NCBI RefSeq assembly: GCF_902167145.1
Contig: NC_050098.1
Coordinates: 115,978,207 to 116,042,206 of the forward strand
From: Zea mays
Taxonomy: Eukaryota > Streptophyta > Magnoliopsida > Poales > Poaceae
DNA length: 64,000 nucleotides
Direction of reading: 5' to 3'
Shown piece after piece: positions 34,339 to 44,899 of this stretch. The notes below the pieces were generated by a model that worked only from the letters and a program-made list of their open reading frames with translations, was not told where the DNA came from and searched no databases. Made by a program: the position numbers and the translations under genes. Each line of letters opens with the position of its first letter. The first letter of the stretch is position 1.

Positions 34339-36030
34339 CATCCTTTTATTTATCTCCATCTGCTTATAATAATTAGACATGAAACATGACTTTACTTTAC
34401 GCTAAACATAGTGTCTACATTAAATTTCCTTCCATTAAGCGAGTGGTTAATTTATAATCATGTAACGTGATGGTTTCTCGACTGTCCTTTCCTCTTTCTC
34501 TCTTAACCGTACTCGCGAGCCCGCGTGGAACGTCTGTTTACTTATTGCATTCTATTGTATGGTGTACTGTTCTTTTGTATTAAATGTGTGGATGTATGTA
34601 TGTTTGTGTTCGCATAGAGAACGATCCAGTTGAAGAGCCCGAGGAACTCGCAGGAGAAGCCCCTGAGCAGCAGTCGGTTGGTGGAGGCAAGTGTCCCTTG
34701 ACCTATCTATGTCCTATTCATTATTTAATTCACCTCCCGCTTTACACATTTATGCCTAAGGATTGACTAGCTTTTGTTATCCATGTCCTTGTTTACCTAT
34801 TTGGGTTGGATTATTACTGTTTAGCTTTATGCTATTGCTTAACTCTAATCAATGAACATGATGAGATTATCTATGATACGCTGTTTTTCCCTTCTCTTAT
34901 TATGATGTTGTACTTGTGGTCATCAAGGGGGCTCGAGCGGTTTCTCGAGTGCCTCTCCGTAAGGACCTGTTCTATGGATGACCGCCCGGGAAAACAGTGC
35001 AACCATAAGGGTGGAATGGGATGCCCTTAGCTGAATAATTAGAGGATCCGGGGTGTAGTTCACTTAGCCGTCGTGCCGTCAATGGGGCTCGGTGTATGCG
35101 GCTCGCTCTGCCAAGTTTGGGTTCGCCCCTTGGGGAGGAGTGCGGTGCATTTAGGAAACCTAACGGGTGGCTACAGCCCCGGAGAATCTTTGTAAAGGCT
35201 ACGTAGTGATGCCCTGCTGGGTCACCTTGGTAGTGATCAATGGAGAGTCATGATCTCCGGGCAGAAGGGGAATCACGGCTTGTGGGTAAAGTGCACAACC
35301 TCTGCAGAGTGTTTGAAAACTGATATATCAGCCGTGCTCACGGTTATGAGCGGCCAAGGGAGCTCCAGTGATTAGTGGTACTTGATCAGAGATACTTTGG
35401 TACAGGTGGTTATGAGATCGATGGTTTTGGTTATGACTATGATGCTGGTAAGTGGTACTCTTTCCGTTTGGAAAGGAGTACGTTTGGGTTAATAACTCGA
35501 GTTAATGCTAAAACTTGGCTTTCTACTAGTAAGTAATAATCTGACCAACTAAAAGCAACTGCTTGACTTATCCCCACATAAAGCTAGTCCACTACAGCCA
35601 AACAGGATACTTGCTGAGTATGTTGATGTGTACTCACCCTTGCTCTACACACCAAACCCCCCCATCCCCAGGTTGTCAGCATTGCAACCACTGCTCAGGC
35701 GAAGATGAAGCTGTGGAAGGAGACTTCCAGGAGTTCCAAGACTACGACGAGTTCTAGGTGTGGGTTAGCGGCAACCCCCAGTCGGCTGCCTGTGAAGGCC
35801 GCGTTTATCTACGTTTCTTTTCCGCACTTTGATTTATTGTAAGGACTATATGGACGTCTCAGACGTATGATGTAATCGACTATTTCCCTTATTAATACTA
35901 TTTTGAGCACTGTGTGATGATGTCCATGTTATGTAACTGCTGTGTACGTGAATAACTGATCCTGGCACGTACATGGTTCGCATTCGGTTTGCCTTCTAAA
36001 ACCGGGTGTGACACTGACCCCCACACTTGG

Positions 36031-37326
36031 ACACACATCCCCAATGGACATGTTCCTTAGTGCGACGCATGGAGCCTCTTCATCATCTAATACATCAAGA
36101 TCAACTTGCTTTACTTGAGAGCCATTAGGTTCATCGAACACAATGTCACAAGAAACTTCAACTAATCCAGTGGACTTGTTGAAGACTCTATATGCCCTTG
36201 TGTTTGAGTCATAACCAAGTAAAAAGCCTTCTACTGCTTTAGGAGCAAATTTAGAATTTCTACCTCTTTTAATAAGAATAAAGCTTTTGCTCCCAAAAAC
36301 TCTAAAATAAGAAACATTGGACTTTTTACCAGTGAGGAGTTCATACGATGTTTTCTTGAGGATTCGGTGTAGGTAGAGTCGGTTGATGGAGTAGCAGGCG
36401 GTGTTAATCGCCTCTGCCCAAAACCGATCCATATTCTTGTATTCATCAAGCATGGTCCTTGCCATATCCAGGAGAGTTCTATTCTTCCTCTCCACTACAC
36501 CATTTTGTTGAGGTGTGTAGGGAGAAGAGAACTCATGCTTGATACCCTCCTCCTCAAGAAATCCTTTAATTTGTGAGTTCTTGAACTCCATTCCATTGTC
36601 GCTTCTAATCTTTTTGATGCTTAATCTGAACTCATTTTGAGCCCGTCTCAAGAATTTCTTTAGGGTCTCTTGGGTTTGAGATCTTTCTTGCAAAAGGAAT
36701 ACCCAAGTGAAGCGAGAATAATCATCCACAATAACGAGACAGTACTTACTCCCACCGATGCTTATGTAAGCGATCAGACCGAATAGGTCCATGTGGAGCA
36801 GCTCAAGCGGCCTGTCGGTCGTCATGATGTTCTTGTGTGGATGATGAACTCCAACTTGCTTCCCTGCTTGGCATGCGCTACAAATCCTGTCTTTCTCAAA
36901 ATGAACATTTGTTAGTCCTAAAATGTGTTCTCCCTTTATAAGCTTGTGAAGATTCTTCATGCCAACATGGGCAAGTCGGCGATGCCAGAGCCAACCCATA
37001 TTAGTCTTAGCAAATAAGCAAGTGTCTAGTTCAGCCTTGTTATCATTAAAATCAACTAAATATAGCTGACCATCTAACACTCCCTTAAATGCTATTGAAT
37101 CATCACTTCTTCTAAAGACAGTAACACCTATATCAGTAAAAAGACAGTTGTAGCCCATTTTACATAATTGAGAAACATAAAGCAAATTGTAGTCTAATGA
37201 ATCTACAAGAAAAAACATTGGAAATGGAATGGTCAGGAGATATAGCAATTTTACCCAAACCTTTGACCAAACCTTGATTTCCATCCTCGAATGTGATAGC
37301 TCTTTGGGGATCTTCATTTTTCTCAT
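36031..37326 (-). pseudogene. Copia protease end, GAG-pre-integrase and integrase domains
   Basis: Minus strand. GAG-pre-integrase domain with the HHCC finger (WHRRLAHVGMKNLHKL and CSACQAGK). Integrase core has LLHMDLFG, the second Asp in IRSDNGMEF and the Glu in QQNGVVERKNRT, so the D,D,E triad is present. It inserts reverse-transcribed DNA into the genome. It ends at 36031 where the Cinful-like element inserted; beyond that the open frame reads into inserted DNA. Upstream, across a frame break near 37330, the sequence continues with a protease-region relic. Confidence 0.88.
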
Positions 37327-39857
37327 ATGAGGAGAACATCCTTTTCTCCCATGTCATGTGGTTTGTGCACCCGCTATCGATTATCCAACTTGACCCACCG
37401 GATGCATAAACCTAAAAAACAAATTTAGGCCTTGTTCTTAGGTATCCAAATGGTCTTGGGTCCTTTCACATTAGAAACAAGTACCTTGGGTACCCAAACA
37501 CAAGTCTTTGGACTCTTGTGTTTACCCCCAACATATTTGGCAACTACTTTGCCTGATTTGTTAGTTAGCACATAAGAAGCACCAAAAGTCTTAAATGAAA
37601 TGTCATGCTCATTTGATGCATTCATAATTTCTTTTTAGGCATTTTGATATGAGTTGAATGCCTAGAGCTAGAAGCCTCATTCTTATACATAAAAACATGA
37701 TGAGAAACATTGTGAGGTTTTCTAGCATGAATCTTCCTAATCTTATGTTCAGGATAGTTTGCAGGATATAAAATGTAACCCTCTCTATCCTGAACCATGG
37801 GAGCTTTACCCTTAACAAAATTAGATAATTTCATGGGGGCATTGAGCTTGATGTTGCTTTGGCTCCCTTGTTGGAAGGCAATGCCATCCTTAATGCTAGG
37901 GCGTCTCCCATTATAAAGCATGCTTCGAGCAAATTTAAATTTTTCATTCTCTAATTCATGCTCGACAATTTTAGCGTTCAATGTAGCAATGTGATCATTT
38001 TGTTTTTTTAATCATGGCAAGGTGATCATCAATAGCTTCAATATTAACATCTCTACATCTAGTGCAAATAGTGACACGCTCAATAGTAGATGTAGATGGT
38101 TTGCAAACATTTAATTCTTCTATCTTAGCATTTAAACTAGCATTCTCATCTCTAAGATAGGAAATTAAATCATTGCAAATGCTAAGCTCCTTAGATAGGT
38201 TTTCGCATTTTCTACTTCTAGAGCATAAACATTTTTCAACTTAACGAATTTTTTATTTTCCTTAACGAGCAAGTCCTATTGACATTCCAAGAGATCATCC
38301 TTCTCGTTAATGGATTCTATCAATTCATTTATCTTTTTCTTTTGATCTTTGGTTAGGTTGGCAAAAAGAGAAGTTAAATCATCTTCATTATCACTAGAGC
38401 TACCCTCATCATCGGATGTAGTATATTTTGGGGTATCTCTAGAATGTACCTTCTTCTTTTTGCCGTCCTTATCCATTAGGTACTTGTGGCCGACGTTGAG
38501 GAAGAGGAGGCCTTTGTTGATGGCGATGTTGGTGGAGTCCTCGTCAGAGGAGGAGTCGGTGGAGCTCTCGTCGGAGTCCCATTCCCGCCCCATGTGCGCC
38601 TCGCCACCCTTCTTGTAATCTTTTTCTTCTCCATTTTCTTCTTCCCTATCTTGTCATCGTCCGTGTCACTGTCACTTGTATATGGACATTTTGCAATAAA
38701 GTGACCGGACTTACCACACCTATAGCACACCCTCTTGGAACGGGGCTTGTGGTCCTTCCCCTTCCTTTATTTGAGGATTTGACGAAAGCTCTTAATGATA
38801 AGAGCCATCTCCTTGTTGTCAAGCTTGGATGCGTCGATTGGAAGTCTACTTGGTGTAGACTCTTCCTTCTTCTCTTTCATTTCCTTGAATGCAACGGGTT
38901 GCACCTCGGGTGTGGAGGTGACACCTTGCTCCAAGTTGGCAATATGTTTGGAGTCTTTGATCATTAGTTCAAAGCTCACAATATTGGCAATCACTTCCTC
39001 GGGGGACATATGTTTGTATCTAGGATCTCCACAGATTAATTGAACTTGAGTAGGATTACAAAAAACGAGAGATCTTAGAATAACCTTGACCATTTCATGG
39101 TCATCCCATTTGGTGCTCCCGAGGTTGCGCACTTGGTTGACCATTGTTTTGAGCCGGTTGTACATCGCTTGTGGCTCTTCTCCTTTGTTGAGGACGAATC
39201 GACCGAGCTCTCCCTCGATCGTTTCGCGCTTGGTGATCTTGGTCACCTCGTCCCCTTCATGCGCCATTTTGAGGACGTCCCAAATTTCTTTGCATTTTTC
39301 AACCCTTGCACATTATTATATTCCTCTCAACGCAAGGAGGCGAGGAGTATAGAAGTTGCTTGGGAGTTGAAATGCCTAATTTGGGTGGCCTCGTCCGAGT
39401 CATAGTCCTCGTCGTCCACTTGTGGTGCCTGCGCTCCAAACTCAACAATATCCCATATGCTTTCATGGAGTGAGGTTAGATGGTGCCTCATTTTATCACT
39501 CCACATGCAATAATCTTCACCATCAAAATATGGTGGTTTGCCTAGGGGTACCAAAAGTAGAGGAGCACATTTAGGAATGTGAGGATAGTGTAGAGGCATA
39601 TTACTATACTTCTTACGCTCGTGGCGCTTCGAAGTTGTAGACTCGGCGCCAGCTGTGGAGGGTGATGAAGAGTCGGTCTCAAAGTAGACTACCTTCTTCA
39701 TTTTCTTTTTCTTCTTGTCACCCTTCCTATGTGACTTGATGGAGGAAGAGGATTCCTCCTTGTATTTGTCACTGGACTCCCTTGATAGAGTCCTTCCCGA
39801 GCCCATGGCCTTATCGCCGGTCACGATCTCCCTCTTGGCGTGATCTCTAGACATCAC
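37327..39857 (-). pseudogene. Copia gag with zinc knuckle and coiled-coil tail
   Basis: Minus strand, start ATG at 39857 or 39854. In order: basic/serine-rich N-terminus with KKKKKMKKVVYF; capsid-type gag (UBN2-like) with LGKPPYFDGEDYCMWSDKM and, after a frameshift near 39290, GELGRFVLNKGEEPQ; CCHC knuckle [14 protein letters not shown] at about 38686-38727; acidic region; coiled-coil tail (INELIESINEKDDLLECQ); then the protease-region entry near 37400. Multiple stops and frameshifts. The same order is found in the plus-strand Copia fragment at 42382-44899. Confidence 0.85.
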
Positions 39858-39888
39858 TTCGAGTCTACTAGACTCTTAATGAAGCATT

Positions 39889-39901
39889 GGTTCTGATACC
39901 A
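39889..39901 (-). other. Primer-binding site of the minus-strand Copia element
   Basis: TGGTATCAGAACC on the minus strand, matching the 3' end of initiator methionine tRNA with one change, two bases inside the LTR end at 39904. Confidence 0.8.
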
Positions 39902-39903
39902 AT

Positions 39904-41208
39904 TGAAAGTCGCCTAGAGGGGGGGGTGAATAGATGAAACCTGAAATTTATAAACTTTTAACACGCACTAAGGTCGGGGTTAGCATTAGAATTAAATCTG
40001 AGAGCGGAAGATTATTTCTCTTGCTATGAGTTGCCCAAATTGATGTGTATAACTTTGGTAACAAACTCAAATCAATATTAGCAAGGAAACTTTAGAGAGA
40101 GGAAAGAGGGAAAACAAATCAAGTGAAGATCAATGCAAGTGAACACGGTGATTTGTTTTACCGATGTTCGGTTCTAAAGAACCTAGTCCCCGTTGAGGAG
40201 GCCACAAATATCGGGTCTATTCCAACCCTTTATCTCTCTCAATCGGTCACTTAGACCGATCGAGGCTTCTCCTTAATCACTTGGGTCACTAAGACCCCGC
40301 AAGGATCACCACACACTTAGGTGTTTCTTGCTAGCTTTACAAAGCACTTATGAGAATAAGAATATAGAAGGAGAAAGCAATCCAAGCAATAAGAGCAACA
40401 AAAGAACACAAAAGATCCTCTCACAAGTCTCTAAGCAATAGAGTTGATTTTGGAGTTTGGAGTGGATTGAATGCTTTGGTTGTGTCTTTAGAGTGGTTGC
40501 CTTTGCTCTTGCAATGAATGTGATGTTCAGAATACTTGGATGCCATTGAAGGAGGTGGTTGGGGGTATTTATAGCCTCCAACCACTTCCTATCCGTTGGC
40601 TGAGTTTGTTGTCGATGGGCACACCAGACAGTCCGGTGGTGCACCAGACACGTATTGTTCACTGCCCGGTGCGCGCCACGTCAGCGCGCCGTTGGGGTTT
40701 GGAGCGTCTTGACGGTTGGAACCCTTTGTCCTATAGCTGCACCGGACAGTCCGGTGCCACACTTGACATGTCTGGTGTGTTCTGACTTTCTGCTCTGACT
40801 TGTGACTTGCACTGTTCCCTTTTGCAGTCAACCGTTGGCGCCAGGTTACCGTTGCTCCGTTGGCTCACCGGACATGTCCGGTGCACACCGAACAGTCTGG
40901 TGAATTATAGCGGAGCGCGCCCTAGAGAAACCCGAGAGTGGCTGGTTTGAGTGCTGCTTGGCCTGGGGAACCGGGCACTGTCCGGTGCACACCGGACACA
41001 GTCCGGAGCGCCACTTGGCAGCACACTCTCAAGTCTTGCTCCAAATATTGTTGAGTCCCCAACTTAATTTCTTTCTTGGTTTGTGTTGAACCTTATGCAC
41101 CTGAGATAAATGTCATCAAGGCAAACTAGTTAGTCCACGTGGTTTGTGATGGACGTCAACCACCCAAAAATCAGTTATAGGAAATGATTAAGCGCATTTC
41201 CCTTTTAC
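39904..41208 (-). repeat. 5' LTR of the minus-strand Copia element
   Basis: On the minus strand it ends CTCTAGGCGACTTTCA at 39904 and begins near 41208 with GTAAAAGGGAAATGCGC, a slightly altered start of the family's TGAAAGGG terminus. A TATA box (TATAAATA, minus) is at 40566-40573. It contains several ACCGGAC/GTCCGGT palindromes (40739-41010). Confidence 0.75.
40566..40573 (-). promoter_or_regulatory. TATA box of the minus-strand Copia LTR
   Basis: GGCTATAAATACCCC on the minus strand, mid-LTR. Confidence 0.6.
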
Positions 41209-42332
41209 TAGGAACCTTGTCAAATCAAATGAGATTGGATTGGAGAAGTTTGGCTAAGTACAACCAGATTTGCACTAGCCTTCGGTGCACCGGACAGTGT
41301 CCGGTGCCCAGGCTGGCTCAGCGACAAACTCGCTGCCCTCGTGAATCACCGAGGGCGCTGCAGCTAAAATTCACCGGACTGTTCGGTGTGCACCGGACTA
41401 TCCGGTGAGCCAGCAGCGCCAGCGCCAACGGTCAGCCGTGCAATCAATGGGCGACGCGTGTCCTGAGCCAACAGTCACCAGGCCGCACCGGACAGTGTCC
41501 GGTGTGCCAAGGGGACCGAGGGCTCAACAGTCGGCTTCGCCGGAGAAGGAAAGAAATCAGGCACTGTTCATGTCCGGTGGTGCACCAGACTGTCCGCTGC
41601 GCCAACCGACAAAAGGCAAGAATTGCCTACCAAATGGAGATCCAACGGCTCCTAGTTGCCTTGGGGCTATAAAAGGGACCCCTAGGCGCATGGAGCACTA
41701 CACCAAGCCTCCATTGAACATCCTAAGACACCTAGACACCGCAAGCACGCATCCGGATCACTGTGACTAATATTTGAGCACTTGTGGAGTTGTAGACTCG
41801 CTGCACTGTGTTTTGTGTGCTCGTGTCATGACTTGTGTGTGTGTCATTGTTGTGACTCTAGCTCTTGCGTGTGTTTCTTTCCCTCCCTTACTCTTGTGGT
41901 TTTCATTGAGATCAATATTGTAAGGGTGAGAGACTCCAACTTGTGAAGATTCCGCACAAGGGAAGCATCAACTATAAGGAAGAAAACTGGGGTATTCAAG
42001 TGGATCATTGGATCACTTGAAAGGGGTTGAGTGCAACCCTCGTCCATTGGGACGCCACAACGTGGAAGTAGGCAAGTGTTCTACTTGGTCGAACCACGGG
42101 ATAAAAATCATTGTGTCACTTGTTGTTATTCTTGTGCGATCTTCTACTCACTTGATAATTGCTCTAAGTTTAATACTCATCTTGTAAAGAGCAATTAAGT
42201 CAAGAAGTCATCTCTTTCTCTCTAGACATAGCACCTTGGTTTTGATTTCCCTAACATTTCATAATCCAAGTTTGTGCTATTTAGTGTTGATTTTTACAGG
42301 ATCACCTATTCACCCCCCTCTAGGTGCTCTCA
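41209..42332 (+). repeat. 5' LTR of the plus-strand Copia fragment (start uncertain)
   Basis: TATA box TATAAAAG at 41668-41675. CGGACAGTGTCCG-type palindromes at 41284-41309, 41372-41408, 41485-41508 and 41571-41603. Ends CTCTCA at 42332. Confidence 0.7.
41668..41675 (+). promoter_or_regulatory. TATA box of the plus-strand Copia LTR
   Basis: ggggctataaaagggacc, followed about 30 bp downstream by the probable transcription start region. Confidence 0.65.
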
Positions 42333-42334
42333 AA

Positions 42335-42347
42335 TGGTATCAGAGTC
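42335..42347 (+). other. Primer-binding site of the plus-strand Copia fragment
   Basis: tggtatcagagtc, initiator-Met tRNA type, two bases after the LTR end. Confidence 0.8.
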
Positions 42348-42381
42348 GTACTCTTCATTAAGGGACTAACCACCCGAAGAG

Positions 42382-44899
42382 ATGGATCCAAAGATAAGGG
42401 GATGGTGATCAACGACAAGGGGAAGGAAACCCTCTATGTCAACGAGCCAAAAGACGACAATCCCACTGACTTAGGCTCAAGTCAAAAGAAGAGGGATGGA
42501 AAGAAGAAGAGGCGCATAAAGAAGATCATCTACTACAAGACGACGACGAAGACTCTTCATCGAAAAAGAAAACGGTTAATCAAAACTATTCTTTTGATTA
42601 TTCTCACATCCCTTATAATTTGAATGCCCATTTACTATCTATTCCACTTGGAAAACCCCCACACTTTGATGGAGAGGACTATTCATTTTGGAGTCATAAA
42701 ATGCGTAGTAACTTATTTTCCCTCAATCCTAGTATTTGGGAAATTGTTGAAAATGGAATGCATTTCGGTAGCACAGACAATCCTGTATTTATTAATGAGC
42801 AAATACATAAAAATGCCCAAGCTACTATTGTTTTGCTAGCATCTCTATGCAGGGATGAATACAACAAAGTGAGCGGCTTGGACAATGCCAAGCAAATATA
42901 GGATACCCTCAAGATCTCTCACGAGGGTAATGATGCCACCATGATCACCAAGATGGAACTCGTGGAAGGCGAGCTGGGGAGGTTCACCATGATAAGGGGA
43001 GAGGAGCCAACTCAAACTTACAACAGGCTCAAGACCCTTCTCAACAAGATTCGAAGCTGTGGGAGTACAAGATGGATGGATCATGACGTCGTCCGACTCA
43101 TGCTAAGGTAATTTACCGTTATTGATCCTCATCTTGTAAATCTTATTCGTGAGAACCCTAGGTACACCAAGATGATGCCCGAAGACATTCTCAGAAAATT
43201 CGTGAGCGGGCGCATGATGGTGAAGGAAGCGAGGTATGTGGACGATGCTTTAAACGGACCGCTTCCTCTCTACGAGCCGCAACCCATTGCTCTCAAAGCA
43301 TCCAGCAGCAAGGAGGCGCTACCTAGCAAGGTAGCACAAGTGGAGGCTGCCGGGCTCAACGAGGATGAAATGGCGCTTATAATCAAGCGCTTCAAGACCG
43401 CCTTGTAGGGACGAAGGAGTATCCCAACAAGAACAAATCAAGGGGAAAGCGCTCCTGCTTTAAGTGCGGTAAGTCTGGTCATTTCATAGCACAATGTCCC
43501 AATAATGATAATGACTAGGCACAAGAAAAGAAAAGGAAGAAGGAAAGGAAGAAGAACTACAGGAAGGCAAAGGGAGAGGCGCACATTGGAAAAGAATGGG
43601 ACTCTGACTGTTCCTCATCCGACTTCGATGATGAAGGACTAGCTGCCTCGGCCTTCAACAAATCCTCCCTCTTCCCCAACGAACGACACACATGCCTCAT
43701 GGCTAAGGAGAAGAAGGTACATATACGAGATACACCTAAGTACACTTCTTCCAGTGATGAGGAATCTTCTGACGATTAAGTAGACTATAATGATCTATTT
43801 AAGGGACTAGATAGATCTAAGGTAGATAAAATAAATGAATTGATTTATGCTCTTAATGAAAAAGATAGGTTGCTAGAAAAGCAAGAAGATATTCTGTATG
43901 ACAAACATGATAAATTTATTAATGTTCAAAAATCTCTTGCTCTAGAAATTAAGAAAAATGAAATATTGTCTTCTGAGCTATCTACCTGTCATGATTCTAT
44001 TTCTAGTCTCAAAAATTTGAATGATGATTTAAATACTAAGCTATAAAAACTTAATGTGGCTAGTTCATGTGTAGAGCATGTTGTTATCTGCAATATGTGT
44101 AAAGATTTTGATATTGATGCTTGCAATGAACATTTCTCTACCATTCTCAATTTGAACAATGATGTCGCAACTCTTAATGCTCAACTTAAGACTTGCAAGG
44201 ATAATTATGAGAAATTAAAATTTGCTAGAGATGCCTACACCATTGGTAGACACCCTCTATTAAGGATGGACTTGGTTTCCAAAAGGGTACCAAGAACTTA
44301 ACAAGCCAAAGGACTTCCAATCTCAACAAAGAGAAAGGGAAGGCTCCCATGGCTAGTAGCTCTAAAAAGAACCATGCCTATCTTTATAACAAAAGAATTA
44401 CTAGTATTGCTCATCATGATAGGTGTTATAATCATGTTGTTTCTCATGTATGTCATGATGTTGCATTTAGTTCTCATGCCATGTTTGCATCTAGCTCTTC
44501 ATATGCTCATGGTAGAACAAGGCCTAGGCGCCATCATGCTGCTTCTCATGCGCCTAGGAGAGCATCAACTGGACCAACTATGATTTATCAAACATGTGAT
44601 GCTTCATTTATTCTTACATGCAAAAATGATAAAGTAGTTGCTAGAAGTTTAGGACCTAAGTGCAAGAGAGACAAAACTTGCATCTCGGTTCCAAAGTCTG
44701 TTGTGACTAACCTTGTAGGACCCAACAAGAGTTGGGTACCTAAAACCCAAGCTTAATTATCTTGCAGGTTTATGCATCCGGGGGCTCAAGCTGGATAATT
44801 GATAACGGATGCATAAACCACATGACGGGGGAGAAGAAAATGTTCACTTCCTACGTCAAGAACAGGGATTCCCAAGACACTATCATCCTTGAAGACATG
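42382..44899 (+). pseudogene. Copia gag and start of protease/integrase region
   Basis: Gag starts near ATG 42382 but shifts frame within a few codons. Capsid-type region at 42600-43410: LGKPPHFDGEDYSFWSHKM and MELVEGELGRFTMIRG. CCHC knuckle [11 protein letters not shown] is at about 43466-43498. A coiled-coil tail (43800-44300) follows, then the pre-integrase entry (SSWIIDNGCINHMTGE at about 44785). Stops near 42900, 43110, 43406, 43517, 43777, 44044 and 44299. Cut at 44899 inside DTIILEDM. Domain order matches the minus-strand Copia gag at 39857-37327. Confidence 0.85.

Larger units (their letters stand above)
32689..36013 (+). mobile_element. Solo LTR of a Tekay/Del-like Gypsy element (3325 bp)
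   Basis: It starts TGTAACGCCC and ends GGGTGTGACA, and is flanked by the direct duplication ctgac (32684-32688 and 36014-36018). No PBS, gag or pol follows, so it is a solo LTR left by recombination between two LTRs. It contains a very GC-rich block (about 32980-33995), six spaced hairpins (34031-34338) and a conserved noncoding block (about 34920-35420) also found in the LTR at 1-3504. Short ORFs such as 34584-34766 and 35563-35757 are not convincing genes. Confidence 0.88.
8968..36025 (-). mobile_element. Cinful/Zeon-like Tat-lineage Gypsy retrotransposon
   Basis: It is flanked by the 5-bp duplication cttgg (8963-8967 and 36026-36030). On the minus strand the LTRs read TGTGGGGG...CCGACA, and the 3' LTR is 8968-9595. 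Minus-strand order: 5' LTR (36025-32067, interrupted by a solo LTR), PBS, gag-protease, RT, two RNase H domains, integrase, then a long 3' region holding genes on the opposite strand. A second RNase H and an opposite-strand extra ORF are hallmarks of the Tat lineage. By eye the LTRs differ at about 9 bases and one indel in about 628 (near 98.6% identity). It contains the younger element 15342-24703 and the solo LTR 32689-36013. Confidence 0.88.
3505..41208 (-). mobile_element. Opie/Ji-like Copia retrotransposon split by four insertions
   Basis: Read on the minus strand the pieces are: 5' LTR 41208-39904, PBS 39901-39889, gag 39857-37425, protease/integrase 37326-36031, linker 8967-8661, RT/RNase H 5833-4342 and 3' UTR 4341-3505. 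Joining 36031 to 8967 across the Cinful-like insertion restores one reading frame and one copy of the cttgg target site, which proves the pieces belong together. Domain order (gag, protease, integrase, RT, RNase H) is Copia. The coiled-coil gag tail and acidic Gln/Asp-rich linker are typical of the SIRE/Opie-Ji group. All coding parts are broken, and the 3' LTR is cut off by the LTR at 1-3504. Confidence 0.85.
41209..44899 (+). mobile_element. Plus-strand Opie/Ji-like Copia fragment
   Basis: It consists of a 5' LTR (end 42332, ...CTAGGTGCTCTCA), an initiator-Met-type PBS, gag and the beginning of the protease/pre-integrase region. It stops where a Tekay/Del element inserts at 44900. It is head-to-head with the minus-strand Copia element. 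The true LTR start is unclear: the family's TGAAAGGG start is not seen after 41208, so the first about 150 bp may be missing. No target duplication was found on the left. Confidence 0.75.
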
